Part shown: in pieces, positions 15,737 through 23,811 of the stretch | How positions within the stretch are numbered: the stretch's first letter is position 1 | Layout of the letters: the number at the start of each line of letters is the position of its first letter | DNA from: Rhizobium hidalgonense | Lineage (GTDB): Bacteria > Pseudomonadota > Alphaproteobacteria > Rhizobiales > Rhizobiaceae | Direction of reading: 5' to 3' | Length of the DNA: 64,000 bases | Assembly (NCBI RefSeq): GCF_002914525.1 | Contig: NZ_LODW01000049.1 | Coordinates: forward strand, 1 to 64,000 | Position numbers and translations under genes: made by a program | The notes under the pieces: model-generated | Seen by the model: the letters and a program-made list of their open reading frames with translations, nothing else | Database searches by the model: none | Told to the model about the DNA's origin: nothing

Positions 15737-16603
15737 ATGAAAGATGCGAGCTGGGACGACCTGCAGCTTTTCTTCCATGTCGCGACCGGCGGCGGGCTTT
15801 CGGCCGCGGCCGCGCGCACCGGTCTCAGCGCGCCGACCATCGGCCGGCGTATGCTGGCGCTTGAACGGGTGACGGGCCGATCGCTGTTTAACCGCGGCCC
15901 CACCGGTTATCTGCTGGCGAGGGACGGGCAGGAGCTACTCGACCGCGTCCGGCTGATGCAGGATGCAGCGCGTGCGATCTCCGACTGGCGCGGCGAGGTG
16001 TTAACACTGCCGATCGTCTCGACGGCCGCCGACAGCTGGACCTCGCGCTTCATCGCCGATCATCTCGCCAGCGTCTGGACGCCGAAGGACAGCTTTCGCA
16101 TGTGCTACAAGACCCGCGACGCGGACGTCGATTTCACCTACCGCGAGGCGCATATCGCCGTTGGCCACAACAGGCCGGACAGCGGTAATGTCGCGATCCG
16201 CCGTTCGGTCAAGGTGGCGCATGCGGTCTATCAGGCCGCAGATTATGACGAGGCGAACTGCAACTGGATCTCGCTCGGCACCGATACGGCCGTCTCGCCG
16301 GCGGACAAATGGACGTTCGAACAGCCGGATTACTGGATCACCAGCTGGACGAACACGCCGCATATGCTGTTTTACCTGATCCGCGGGGGCGCCGGCCGCG
16401 GCGTGCTTCCCTGTTTCGTCGGCGATCGGGACCGCAAGCTCGTTCGCGCCGGGCCTCTCATCGACGAACTGACCCATGACATGTGGATCGTTGCGCATGA
16501 TGACGAGCGACAGCGGCCGGAGGTCAGGATCGTCATCGACCGCCTGGCGGCGTTGTTTGCCGATCATCAGGAGCTGTTTGCCGGGCAGAGGCCGTCGATA
16601 TAA
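15737..16603 (+). CDS. LysR-family transcriptional regulator
   Basis: 288 residues. The N-terminal winged helix-turn-helix (residues 4-63) contains WDDLQLFFHVATGGGLSAAAARTGLSAPTIGRRMLALE, the classic LysR pattern, followed by the linker helix. The C-terminal two thirds are an effector-binding domain of the short type seen in orphan regulators. The start ATG follows a GGGGAAAGGGGG-like purine stretch. The flanking genes give no obvious target. A strong terminator hairpin follows. Confidence 0.9.
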   Translation: MKDASWDDLQLFFHVATGGGLSAAAARTGLSAPTIGRRMLALERVTGRSLFNRGPTGYLLARDGQELLDRVRLMQDAARAISDWRGEVLTLPIVSTAADSWTSRFIADHLASVWTPKDSFRMCYKTRDADVDFTYREAHIAVGHNRPDSGNVAIRRSVKVAHAVYQAADYDEANCNWISLGTDTAVSPADKWTFEQPDYWITSWTNTPHMLFYLIRGGAGRGVLPCFVGDRDRKLVRAGPLIDELTHDMWIVAHDDERQRPEVRIVIDRLAALFADHQELFAGQRPSI

Positions 16604-16607
16604 CACG

Positions 16608-16634
16608 AAAACGCGGGCCGTAAGACCCGCGTTT
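16608..16634 (+). terminator. Terminator after the LysR gene
   Basis: Perfect 9-bp stem AAACGCGGG-ccgtaaga-CCCGCGTTT ending in T residues. It probably serves both the LysR gene and the convergent attachment-protein gene. Confidence 0.8.
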
Positions 16635-16673
16635 CCCCTATCCCTTTGTTTTCTGAGAGATCGACTTGCCGCC

Positions 16674-17120
16674 TCAGGCAGCGAGATGCCGCTGGATTTC
16701 GTCGACCGGCATGTTGGTATAATCCTTGGCCACCTCGGCTGATATCGCGGCCTGCGTATCGGCGCGAAGCGCCGGCCGTAACGTGCCGAGCGCCTTCGGC
16801 GGTGCAACGATGACGATGCGACGTGCACTCTTTTCCTGCACCAGCGCGTCGAGCTTTTCAGCCACCTGTTTCAGAAATTCGGCTTCGGCCTGGTCCTGCC
16901 AGCTGGTCTCCTCGACAGCGCTGCGGCTGAAGCCGTCTGCTGCGTGGGTGCGGCCTGGCTTATCGGCGCCAATCTCGCGATCCGGCGTGCTCGGCTGCGT
17001 CAGGGTTTCCAGCACCTTCAGGTTCATCAGCTGGGCATCGCCGGCATTCTGCATGATCAGAGCCTTGGCTCCGTCGCAAACCACGACCCATGATTCCCAA
17101 GGGATTTTGACGTTGGTCAT
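16674..17120 (-). CDS. Host-attachment-type protein
   Basis: 148 residues. The sequence opens with WVVVCDGAKALIMQNAG and ends RRIVIVAPPKALGTLRPAL followed by DYTNMPVDEIQRHL. This is the pattern of the family annotated as required for attachment to host cells, originally described in Agrobacterium and widespread in rhizobia. Its biochemical role is unknown. The fold is related to archaeal release factor/eRF1-like domains. The ATG has GGAG 6 nt upstream; a TTG two codons earlier would place the site too close. It is a single gene, convergent with the LysR gene. Confidence 0.85.
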   Translation of the reverse strand: MTNVKIPWESWVVVCDGAKALIMQNAGDAQLMNLKVLETLTQPSTPDREIGADKPGRTHAADGFSRSAVEETSWQDQAEAEFLKQVAEKLDALVQEKSARRIVIVAPPKALGTLRPALRADTQAAISAEVAKDYTNMPVDEIQRHLAA

Positions 17121-17492
17121 TTTCAACTCCTCGCGTCGTCATTCGAAGCGCGCCGTGCTTCATCGATCAAGGCAGAACGCCCGGCAATTGAAAGAGTTCG
17201 GGAAAAATTGCGCCGAAATCGCACGGCGGCGGTCGGGGCGGCCTGTTCTGCGTCGAAATGCAGGTTCGAGAGATTGACGAGGAAAACAGCGCTGTTCGCC
17301 TATGCCTGCACCATTTGCCTTGGGGCTGGAAGGTAAGCCCGCGTCCCGATAATGCACATCGGGCGTCCCGCTTGGGAACAAATTTTAAACTCGTTAAAAT
17401 TGTCATTTTATCTTTGACGAATGTGCAAAACATTCATGTGACGTTGGCTGGAGCAAGAACCCCAAATGTGCCCTGACTGACGGAGAATGTGA
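17121..17492. other. Intergenic region before the second PilZ-like gene
   Basis: No gene is supported. A hyphenated palindrome, GAATGT-gcaaa-ACATTC (17419-17435), lies about 60 nt before the PilZ-like start in an AT-rich stretch and could be an operator or part of the promoter. Confidence 0.4.
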
Positions 17493-17894
17493 ATGTCTAT
17501 GCTCCGCGCCACACACCTTGCGACGGTCAAGTCCGCTGTCTACGACCTGCGCTGGGAAGAATTTAGCGTCAAGCGGCCCGCCCGCATCGTCGCCGTCCGG
17601 CCGTGCCTCACCGGCGTCTCGATGCGCAGCGCCGAGATCATCGATATCTCCCAGGGCGGCGCCACCTTCATCGTGTCGACCACCGCCGGCCTGCCGAAAC
17701 ATTATTATCTCAACATTCTCGGCCTCGCCTACCGGATCGGCTGTGCCGAGGTCTACCGCCATAAGGAGCGCATCGGGGTGCGGTTCATCAACATCATGGA
17801 CCCCGAGGTTCTGCGCCGCGTCGTCCGCACCGATTTCCTTGTCGGCAATATGGAAGCCATCGCCGCCCGGCGGGCGCCGATCTTCCGGGCGTAA
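17493..17894 (+). CDS. PilZ domain protein
   Basis: 133 residues. After a 20-residue lead it reads VKRPARIVAVRPCLTGVSMRSAEIIDISQGGATFIVS, close to the PilZ signature (R-x3-R region, then D-x-S-x-G-G), and ends with IGVRFINIMDPEVLRRVV. Unlike the shorter paralogue at 15111, this protein keeps IDISQGGA, so binding of cyclic di-GMP is more plausible. The upstream GGAGAATGTGA fixes the start. The protein is cytosolic, with no membrane segment. Its partner is unknown. Confidence 0.85.
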   Translation: MSMLRATHLATVKSAVYDLRWEEFSVKRPARIVAVRPCLTGVSMRSAEIIDISQGGATFIVSTTAGLPKHYYLNILGLAYRIGCAEVYRHKERIGVRFINIMDPEVLRRVVRTDFLVGNMEAIAARRAPIFRA

Positions 17895-17998
17895 AGAGCC
17901 CAACAGCCAGTTGGCTGCAGAAATAATCTTGCTTGCGTCGGCGGTGCCCGGGCCTATTGTTGCGCCGATCGTCAATATATCCGGGAAACCGCCTTCGC

Positions 17999-19111
17999 AT
18001 GTCCGCCTTTTCGCGCTTCACGCCGCTCGCCGGCGCCCTGCCCTCCACAGTTCCCTTCGTCGGTCCCGAGGCCATCGAGCGCCAGCGCGGACTTGTCGTT
18101 TCGGCACGCATCGGCGCCAATGAGAACGGCTTCGGCCCCGCCCCATCGGTGTTTGCTGCAATGCGCGAGGAGGCCGGCAATATCTGGAAATACAATGACC
18201 CGGAGAATCTCGCGCTCCGGCAAGCGCTTGGAGACCATCTCGGCGTCTCGGCCGCCAACATCGCCATCGGCAGCGGGATCGACGAGCTGCTCGGCCAGAT
18301 CGTCCGGCTGGTGATCGAACCCGGCGCGCCCGTCGTCACCTCGCTCGGTGCCTATCCGACCTTCAATTTTCACGTCGCCGGCTTCGGCGGCCGGCTGGTG
18401 ACCGTTCCCTACGCCAACGACCGCGAGGATCTCGACGGCCTACTCGATGCCGTCAAGCGGGAGAATGCGCCGCTCGTTTATTTCGCCAATCCCGATAATC
18501 CGATGGGAAGCTGGTGGGATGCCGACAGGATCGTCGCTTTCGCCCAGGCGCTGCCCGAGACGACGCTGATGGTGCTAGACGAGGCCTATAGCGAGACCGG
18601 GCCGGCAGGGGCGCTGCCCTCGATCGCCTCGATGATCGAGCTGCCGAACGTCGTTCGCACCCGAACCTTTTCCAAGGCCTACGGTCTTGCCGGCTCGCGC
18701 ACCGGCTACGTGATCTCGACGGCAGGCACGGCGCAGGCCTTCGACAAGATCCGCAATCATTTCGGCATGAACCGGCTGGCGACGGCGGCGGCACTCGCCG
18801 CCCTCAAGGACCAGGCCTATCTCGCCGAGGTGGTCGGAAAAATCCAGGTGGCGCGCGACCGGATCGGCGGCATCGCCCGGGCAAACGGTCTTGAGCCCCT
18901 GCCCTCGGCAACGAATTTCGTGGCGATCGACGCCGGCCGCGATGGCGCCTATGCGCGGGCGATCGTCGACGGGCTGATGGAACGCGGCGTCTTCATCCGC
19001 ATGCCCGGCGTGGCGCCACTCAATCGCTGCATTCGTGTCAGCGTCGGGCCGGAGGCGGATATGGCGCTGTTCGAAGAGGCGCTGCCACAGGTGCTGAAAC
19101 AAATCGGCTGA
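17999..19111 (+). CDS. Pyridoxal phosphate-dependent aminotransferase, histidinol-phosphate aminotransferase-like
   Basis: 370 residues of the class I/II aminotransferase fold, closest in pattern to HisC/CobD-type enzymes. Visible elements are LGAYPTFNFHVAGFGG, the aspartate motif VYFANPDNPMGSWW, VLDEAYSE, and the lysine motif RTFSKAYGLAGSRTGY that would bind PLP. The C-terminal ATNFVAID and IRVSVG segments are also present. No histidine or cobalamin genes are adjacent, so this is probably a HisC paralogue with an undetermined amino acid substrate. The internal ATG is chosen because the upstream extension is Arg-rich and unlike the family. A strong terminator follows. Confidence 0.88.
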   Translation: MSAFSRFTPLAGALPSTVPFVGPEAIERQRGLVVSARIGANENGFGPAPSVFAAMREEAGNIWKYNDPENLALRQALGDHLGVSAANIAIGSGIDELLGQIVRLVIEPGAPVVTSLGAYPTFNFHVAGFGGRLVTVPYANDREDLDGLLDAVKRENAPLVYFANPDNPMGSWWDADRIVAFAQALPETTLMVLDEAYSETGPAGALPSIASMIELPNVVRTRTFSKAYGLAGSRTGYVISTAGTAQAFDKIRNHFGMNRLATAAALAALKDQAYLAEVVGKIQVARDRIGGIARANGLEPLPSATNFVAIDAGRDGAYARAIVDGLMERGVFIRMPGVAPLNRCIRVSVGPEADMALFEEALPQVLKQIG

Positions 19112-19183
19112 TAGAATGACGCCGAAACGTCTTAGCGGTTTTCGGGCAACATCATGCTTACACTCAGTGATGTAAAACAGCAA

Positions 19184-19217
19184 GAACCGCGGCCGGTGGA
19201 GGATCCGGCCGCGGTTC
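19184..19217 (+). terminator. Terminator after the hisC-like gene
   Basis: Perfect 13-bp stem GAACCGCGGCCGG-tggaggat-CCGGCCGCGGTTC followed by a CGTTCT stretch. It lies between the hisC-like gene and the convergent Sel1-like gene and may serve both strands. Confidence 0.8.
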
Positions 19218-19309
19218 CGTTCTCCTGGCGTCGGGCCTGTTGAAAGCGCCCTGCCAGCTCCCTCTTTCCGAGGTTCTTATATCTTCCTACCCGTATCGGT
19301 AGGACAGGT

Positions 19310-19576
19310 TCAGTGGACCGTCATCCACTCACGGGCGGCGCGCAGCGCCGCCACGATTTGCATCTTGTCCATGGCGGCGGCCACATCCGCACGAAGCTCT
19401 GCGGCGCGGTCGTTGCCCTTGATTGCGGCGATGTTCAGCCATTTGTGGGCTGCGACCAGATCGACTTCGCAGCCGCGGCCGGTCGCATACATCAGACCCA
19501 TTTCACAGAAGACATCGGCGCTGTTGTCGCCACCCATGGTGGCCGTTTCAGCATTGTGCATTTCAAAGCGTGCCAT
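19310..19576 (-). CDS. Small Sel1-repeat-like protein
   Basis: 88 residues containing one clear Sel1/TPR-like unit, VFCEMGLMYATGRGCEVDLVAAHKWLNIAAIKGNDRAAELR (split helices around GLMYATGRG and AHKWLNIAA). Single-unit proteins of this size are conserved across rhizobia. It has no signal peptide, so it is likely a cytosolic interaction module. AGGGATAAAACCG precedes the ATG. No functional neighbours are seen. Confidence 0.8.
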   Translation of the reverse strand: MARFEMHNAETATMGGDNSADVFCEMGLMYATGRGCEVDLVAAHKWLNIAAIKGNDRAAELRADVAAAMDKMQIVAALRAAREWMTVH

Positions 19577-20020
19577 CGGTTTTATCCCTGTTAGCCTGTT
19601 TATGACTTACCCTGTTTTACCTCGGGGCCTTGCCGTCTATCGCGGCTTGCGGCCCTTGCGGTTCGGCGGGTTTGCCCCGCTCGTTTGATGGGTTCACTAT
19701 GCCGCACGGCCTTCAAAAAACGCCTAAAATGCATGATTAATTTGAGACAAACAAAGTGCAAATGCTTGGTAAATTTGGGTTTTTGTTAAACATCAGAGGC
19801 CTTGCGACTTAAGGACTTTCGCTCGAATTTTACGAAAGATTCAGATCTGAAAATAAAGGGATCATTCATCATGAAATCAGACGCGGATATTTCGAAAGCG
19901 CGCCGCAGGCCGTTTCCTCAGCACTTTTCCAACGCCGCCATGGAAAATGACCATGCATGTTTACCTTTACGTTCGCGTCAGTTAATTTCACGCCCGATCA
20001 AGGACATCATGGAGGAAAAG
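19577..20020. other. Intergenic region before the DUF2147 gene
   Basis: No gene is supported. The middle part (about 19715-19800) is AT-rich and probably carries the promoter of the downstream gene. An in-frame upstream extension of the DUF2147 reading frame runs through here, but it lacks a signal peptide and is not used. Confidence 0.4.
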
Positions 20021-20359
20021 ATGATCCGCAGCTTCGTTCTGGCCATTTCCATCGCAATGATCGCAGGCTCAGCCCACGCCGAGGAGCCGATCGTCGGCAG
20101 TTGGAAGACGGCGGCCGGGGATACGGCGGTAATCGCCTCCTGCGGCGGCAGTTATTGCGTGACGCTGAAGACCGGCAAATATGCCGGCCGGAAGATCGGC
20201 ACGCTTGCCGGAACCGGCGGCATCTATGCCGGCGAGATCACCGACCCGGCCGCCGACAAGACCTATAGCGGCTCGGGCAAGATCTCCGGCAATTCGCTGA
20301 GGATGCAGGGCTGCGTGATGAAGATCCTCTGCAAGTCACAGACCTGGACGCGGCTCTGA
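20021..20359 (+). CDS. DUF2147 secreted protein
   Basis: 112 residues with a clean signal peptide (MIRSFVLAISIAMIAGSAHA) cleaved before EEPIVGSW. The mature part shows the DUF2147 pattern IVGSWKTAAGDTAVIASCGG, then GEITDPAADKTYSGSGKI and a closing LRMQGCVMKILCKSQTWTR, with two cysteine pairs. It is likely a small periplasmic beta-barrel or lipocalin-like protein of unknown ligand. The start is set by GGAGGAAAAG directly upstream and by the signal peptide. A hairpin terminator follows. Confidence 0.85.
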   Translation: MIRSFVLAISIAMIAGSAHAEEPIVGSWKTAAGDTAVIASCGGSYCVTLKTGKYAGRKIGTLAGTGGIYAGEITDPAADKTYSGSGKISGNSLRMQGCVMKILCKSQTWTRL

Positions 20360-20396
20360 GGTTTTAAATACGCCTGCGCAACCATCATGGAAGCGC

Positions 20397-20424
20397 GAAG
20401 CATGCCGGCGCCGCGGCATGCTTC
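20397..20424 (+). terminator. Hairpin after the DUF2147 gene
   Basis: Perfect 11-bp stem GAAGCATGCCG-gcgccg-CGGCATGCTTC about 40 bp after the stop codon, without a long T run. Confidence 0.6.
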
Positions 20425-20562
20425 GAAGCTCTTTGCGCCCATTCCAGAGCCGTTAGCCGGCTGACTTCTATGAACGGTGGATGAACCAGCATCTCAGCAC
20501 TCATTCAGCCGGCCCATGGCAAAACTCTTCTCACGATAGAGTTGCGTATCGGGGGTAAGGCG

Positions 20563-20742
20563 ATGGACATGTATATTCTGGCAAGACGCTTCAGCATCAT
20601 CACATTGTTTGCGGCGATCTTCGCGATCACCTTTTCAGCTGTCGTGGTGCATAATGGCGGCGGCGGCACGCAATCGCATTTCGGGGCGAGCTATACCTGC
20701 CTGGAGCGGAACGGCACCTTCTGCGCACCGTCGGTGCAGTGA
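20563..20742 (+). CDS. Small single-pass membrane protein
   Basis: 59 residues: MDMYILARRFSIITLFAAIF and a continuing hydrophobic run (residues about 10-33), then a short Gly-rich and Cys-containing tail. It could be a membrane anchor or an uncleaved secretion signal. GGGGGTAAGGCG precedes the ATG. No family is recognised. It lies alone before amn. Confidence 0.5.
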   Translation: MDMYILARRFSIITLFAAIFAITFSAVVVHNGGGGTQSHFGASYTCLERNGTFCAPSVQ

Positions 20743-20830
20743 CTGGCAACAGACGCGGAAGACGATAAATTAATCGGATTCCGCCGGCGCGCGTCGTTTG
20801 CTTGTCAAAAACAACTCTCTATAATGCGTC

Positions 20831-22333
20831 ATGAACAAACGAATCTCCCCTTTGCCGCCGCTCGACATATCCTCACCGCCCCCTTTCCAGCCGCAGAGCT
20901 TCGATGATCCCGCCAAGGCGGTGGAAGCGCTGACAGCGCTTTATGAGCGCAATACGGCGTTCCTGATCAAGAGCTTCACCGAGCTTGCGCAGGGCGCGCC
21001 GATCTCCTCGCGCTACCGTGCTTTCTACCCGCAGGTCAGCATCGAGACGACAAGCTTCGGCCACGTCGATTCGCGCCTTTCCTACGGCCATGTCACGGCA
21101 CCAGGCATCTATACGACGACAGTCACCCGGCCGAAGCTCTTCAAGCATTACTTGAAGGAGCAGCTCGCGCTCCTGGTGAAGAGCCACAATGTTCCGGTCA
21201 TTGTCTCGGAATCGACGACGCCGATCCCCTTGCATTTCGCCTTCGGCGAGGGTGCCCATGTCGAGGCGTCAACCAACGCCTTCATCGACATTCCGATGCG
21301 CGATATTTTCGACACTCCCGATCTCAACACCACCGACGACGAGATCGCCAATGGCGAATATATCCCGCCGCCGGGAGAGCCCTCGCCGCTTGCGCCGTTC
21401 ACCGCACAGCGGATCGACTATTCGCTCGCCCGCCTGTCGCATTATACGGCGACACATGCCGAGCACTTCCAGAATTTCGTGCTGTTTACGAACTACCAGT
21501 TCTATATCGACGAGTTCTGCAGCTGGGCCCGCAAGCTGATGGCGGAGGGCGGCGACGGCCATACCGCCTTCGTCGAGCCCGGCAACATCGTCACTCTGCC
21601 AGGCTCAAACGCTCCGGAAACGGATGCGGCGCTGACCCGCCTGCCGCAGATGCCCGCCTATCACCTGAAGAAGAAGGGCCATGCCGGGATCACCATGATC
21701 AATATCGGCGTCGGCCCCTCCAACGCCAAGACGATCACGGACCACGTCGCCGTGTTGCGCCCGCATGCCTGGCTGATGCTCGGCCACTGCGCCGGCCTTC
21801 GTAACAGCCAGCGGCTCGGCGACTATGTGCTTGCCCATGCCTATATGCGCGAGGACCATGTGCTCGACGACGACCTGCCGGTCTGGGTGCCGATCCCGGC
21901 GCTCGCCGAAGTACAGGTGGCGCTGGAGGCAGCCGTTGCCGAAATCACCGGCTACGAGGGTTTCGAGCTGAAACGCATCATGCGCACCGGAACCGTCGGC
22001 ACGATCGACAACCGCAACTGGGAACTGCGCGACCAGCGCGGGCCGGTGAAGCGGCTGTCCCAGGCGCGTGCGATCGCGCTCGACATGGAATCGGCAACGA
22101 TCGCCGCCAACGGCTTCCGCTTCCGCGTGCCCTACGGCACGCTGCTGTGCGTCTCCGACAAGCCGCTGCACGGCGAATTGAAGCTGCCGGGCATGGCGAC
22201 CGCCTTCTACCGCACGCAGGTCAACCAGCATCTGCAGATCGGCATCCGCGCCGTGCAGAAGCTGGCCGCCATGCCGAAGGAAGCACTGCATTCGCGCAAG
22301 CTGCGCAGCTTCTTCGAAACGGCCTTTCAATAG
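20831..22333 (+). CDS. amn: AMP nucleosidase
   Basis: 500 residues, the normal length. It hydrolyses AMP to adenine and ribose 5-phosphate and so helps control the adenylate pool. The N-terminal AMN-specific domain (about 25-180) contains RYRAFYPQVSIETTSFGHVDSRLSYGHV. The C-terminal phosphorylase-like domain (about 260-490) contains MLGHCAGLRNSQRLGDYVLA, LDMESATIAANGFRFRVPYG and CVSDKPLHGELK. The ATG is chosen because the family begins shortly before the proline-rich lead. It is monocistronic and convergent with a small membrane-protein gene. Confidence 0.96.
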   Translation: MNKRISPLPPLDISSPPPFQPQSFDDPAKAVEALTALYERNTAFLIKSFTELAQGAPISSRYRAFYPQVSIETTSFGHVDSRLSYGHVTAPGIYTTTVTRPKLFKHYLKEQLALLVKSHNVPVIVSESTTPIPLHFAFGEGAHVEASTNAFIDIPMRDIFDTPDLNTTDDEIANGEYIPPPGEPSPLAPFTAQRIDYSLARLSHYTATHAEHFQNFVLFTNYQFYIDEFCSWARKLMAEGGDGHTAFVEPGNIVTLPGSNAPETDAALTRLPQMPAYHLKKKGHAGITMINIGVGPSNAKTITDHVAVLRPHAWLMLGHCAGLRNSQRLGDYVLAHAYMREDHVLDDDLPVWVPIPALAEVQVALEAAVAEITGYEGFELKRIMRTGTVGTIDNRNWELRDQRGPVKRLSQARAIALDMESATIAANGFRFRVPYGTLLCVSDKPLHGELKLPGMATAFYRTQVNQHLQIGIRAVQKLAAMPKEALHSRKLRSFFETAFQ

Positions 22334-22342
22334 GCCGTTTCC

Positions 22343-22558
22343 TCACCTGCCGGTCACAACAGGCGCCGAGCGCTGCGCGAGCATCTGTGGCCTGCCGGCC
22401 GCAATGTTCAGCCCTGCAATCAACAGGGTAAAGGCCAAGAAGACGAAAGCGACGCGCAGAAGGGCCTTCAGCCCATCGCTTTCGTCGAAATCCAGCGGAC
22501 GTTTCTCACCTCGGCGTGCCCAGATCTGGCTCGCCAGCGCGATTTCAAGAATACTCAT
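22343..22558 (-). CDS. Small membrane protein
   Basis: 71 residues. A short lead MSILEIALASQIWARRGEKR precedes a hydrophobic segment (about 32-55, ALLRVAFVFLAFTLLIAGLN). The start is set by GGAG 7 nt upstream. It ends only 9 bp from the amn stop on the opposite strand. No family is recognised, and the protein probably sits in the inner membrane. Confidence 0.6.
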   Translation of the reverse strand: MSILEIALASQIWARRGEKRPLDFDESDGLKALLRVAFVFLAFTLLIAGLNIAAGRPQMLAQRSAPVVTGR

Positions 22559-22592
22559 TGCCATTCTCCTCGACAGTGTTTCGACGAAGCCT

Positions 22593-22619
22593 TGTCGAGT
22601 GCTGCCTTGCGATTTCGAC
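22593..22619 (+). promoter_or_regulatory. Candidate ECF42-type promoter, distal
   Basis: TGTCGAG, a 16-nt spacer, then CGAC. This matches the promoter form reported for ECF42 sigma factors (TGTCGA at -35, CGA/TC at -10) upstream of DGPF genes. It precedes the YCII-ECF operon. Confidence 0.55.
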
Positions 22620-22651
22620 GCCGGACCGGCACAAAAGATTTTTTCCGCCGC

Positions 22652-22678
22652 TGTCGAAATGCTCGCGGCTCGGTCGTC
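22652..22678 (+). promoter_or_regulatory. Candidate ECF42-type promoter, proximal
   Basis: TGTCGAA, a 16-nt spacer, then CGTC, ending 36 nt before the first YCII gene. It has the same spacing as the distal copy 59 bp upstream, which argues against chance. It implies that the sigma factor encoded at the end of the operon activates its own operon. Confidence 0.65.
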
Positions 22679-22714
22679 CAGGGTTGTTGAACACGCACAA
22701 GGAGGCTGTCCGCG

Positions 22715-23071
22715 ATGAAATATCTCTGTCAGGTCTGGTTCGATGGCGCAGTGCTCGGCGCCAGGACGAAAGAGGAAAAGGCCGAACTCGGCACGAACTC
22801 ACTCAACTATGACAAGGCGCTTGCCGAAAGCGGGCATCTGATCGTCGCCCATGCGTTGCAGCCGCCGACATCGGCGGTGACCGTCCGGGTGCGAAGCGGT
22901 GAGACGTCGGTGACGGACGGTCCTTTCGCCGAGACGAAAGAGGCCCTCGGCGGCTTTATCCTCATCGAGGCGAAAGACCTTAACGAGGCGATCCGCATCG
23001 CCGCCGGCATCCCGCTCGCCAGACTCGGCGCGATCGAGGTGCGGCCGATCCATGAATTCCGAGCTCAATGA
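22715..23071 (+). CDS. YCII-related (DGPF) protein 1
   Basis: 118 residues of the YciI/DGPF family, a small ferredoxin-like fold dimer. It begins MKYLCQVWFDG and carries the signature VTDGPFAETKEALGGFILIEA (split; DGPF at 68-71). Such genes occur almost always next to ECF42-type sigma factor genes and may sense or handle an unknown small molecule. GGAGG lies 9 nt upstream of the ATG. It is first in a four-gene operon, behind two ECF-like promoters. Confidence 0.9.
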   Translation: MKYLCQVWFDGAVLGARTKEEKAELGTNSLNYDKALAESGHLIVAHALQPPTSAVTVRVRSGETSVTDGPFAETKEALGGFILIEAKDLNEAIRIAAGIPLARLGAIEVRPIHEFRAQ

Positions 23072-23081
23072 GGAGAGACCA

Positions 23082-23441
23082 ATGAAGTTTTTATGCCAGA
23101 TCTGGTTCGACACCGAAAAGAGCAAGTTGGTAAGCCAAGCCGAATGGGAAGCCGTCACGCAGGAGTGCATCGCCAACGACAATCGCTGGCGCGACAGCGG
23201 TCATCTGCTGGTGGCGCTTGCCTTGCGTGAGCCGTCGAGCGCGATCACGGTCCGCCTGCGCGACGGCGAAGCCTCGGGGACCGACGGCCCGTTCGCCGAA
23301 ATCAAGGAACATCTCGGCGGTTTCGTGCTGATCGAAGCCGAAACCATCCAGGAGGCGCAGACGATCGTATCCAGTTTTCCGATCCTCAAATATTGCTCGA
23401 TCGAAGTGCGCCCCGCCTATTCGATCCAGGACGGGAGATAG
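23082..23441 (+). CDS. YCII-related (DGPF) protein 2
   Basis: 119 residues, clearly paralogous to its neighbours: MKFLCQIWFDTEKS at the start and GTDGPFAEIKEHLGGFVLIEA in the middle. GAGGAGAGACCA upstream sets the start. A longer in-frame form would overlap the previous gene and lacks support. It is 10 bp from the preceding gene and 2 bp from the next, so it is co-transcribed. Confidence 0.9.
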   Translation: MKFLCQIWFDTEKSKLVSQAEWEAVTQECIANDNRWRDSGHLLVALALREPSSAITVRLRDGEASGTDGPFAEIKEHLGGFVLIEAETIQEAQTIVSSFPILKYCSIEVRPAYSIQDGR

Positions 23442-23443
23442 TC

Positions 23444-23803
23444 ATGCGCTACATCTGCCTGATTTATAACAGCGCCGACACGGACGGGACGCTGACGCCT
23501 GACGAAACCGACGACCTTATCAAAGCGCATTTCGCGTTCGACGAGGAGCTACGCTGCGAAGGCATCCTGATTCATTGCGATGCATTGGAAATGCCTGACA
23601 AAGCGACCGTGCTCCGCGTTCGAAACAGCGCGCTGTCGGTCACCGATGGTCCCTATGTCGAGACGAAAGAGCATCTGGCCGGCTTTTACGTCATAGAGGC
23701 ACCTGACATTGCGAAGGCAAAGGAGGTTGCCGGGCGAATCCCTTCCGCGCGTTTCGGTGCGGTAGAACTCCGGCCCGCGCGAACGCTGACCCTGCCGGTT
23801 TGA
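23444..23803 (+). CDS. YCII-related (DGPF) protein 3
   Basis: 119 residues: MRYICLIYNSADTDG start, with VTDGPYVETKEHLAGFYVIEA in place of the DGPF motif (F to Y). It is more diverged than the other two, with an acidic N-terminal loop. GGGAGATAGTC precedes the ATG. Its stop codon lies directly before the sigma factor gene's ribosome binding region, suggesting coupled translation. Confidence 0.9.
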   Translation: MRYICLIYNSADTDGTLTPDETDDLIKAHFAFDEELRCEGILIHCDALEMPDKATVLRVRNSALSVTDGPYVETKEHLAGFYVIEAPDIAKAKEVAGRIPSARFGAVELRPARTLTLPV

Positions 23804-23811
23804 GGTGCGCC

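Noticed and set aside
14989-17225. Similar C/G-A/T block upstream of both PilZ-like genes (near 14989 and, inverted, near 17205)
   Set aside because: Only about 15 bases agree with mismatches, the orientations differ and the distances to the start codons differ; too weak for a shared operator.
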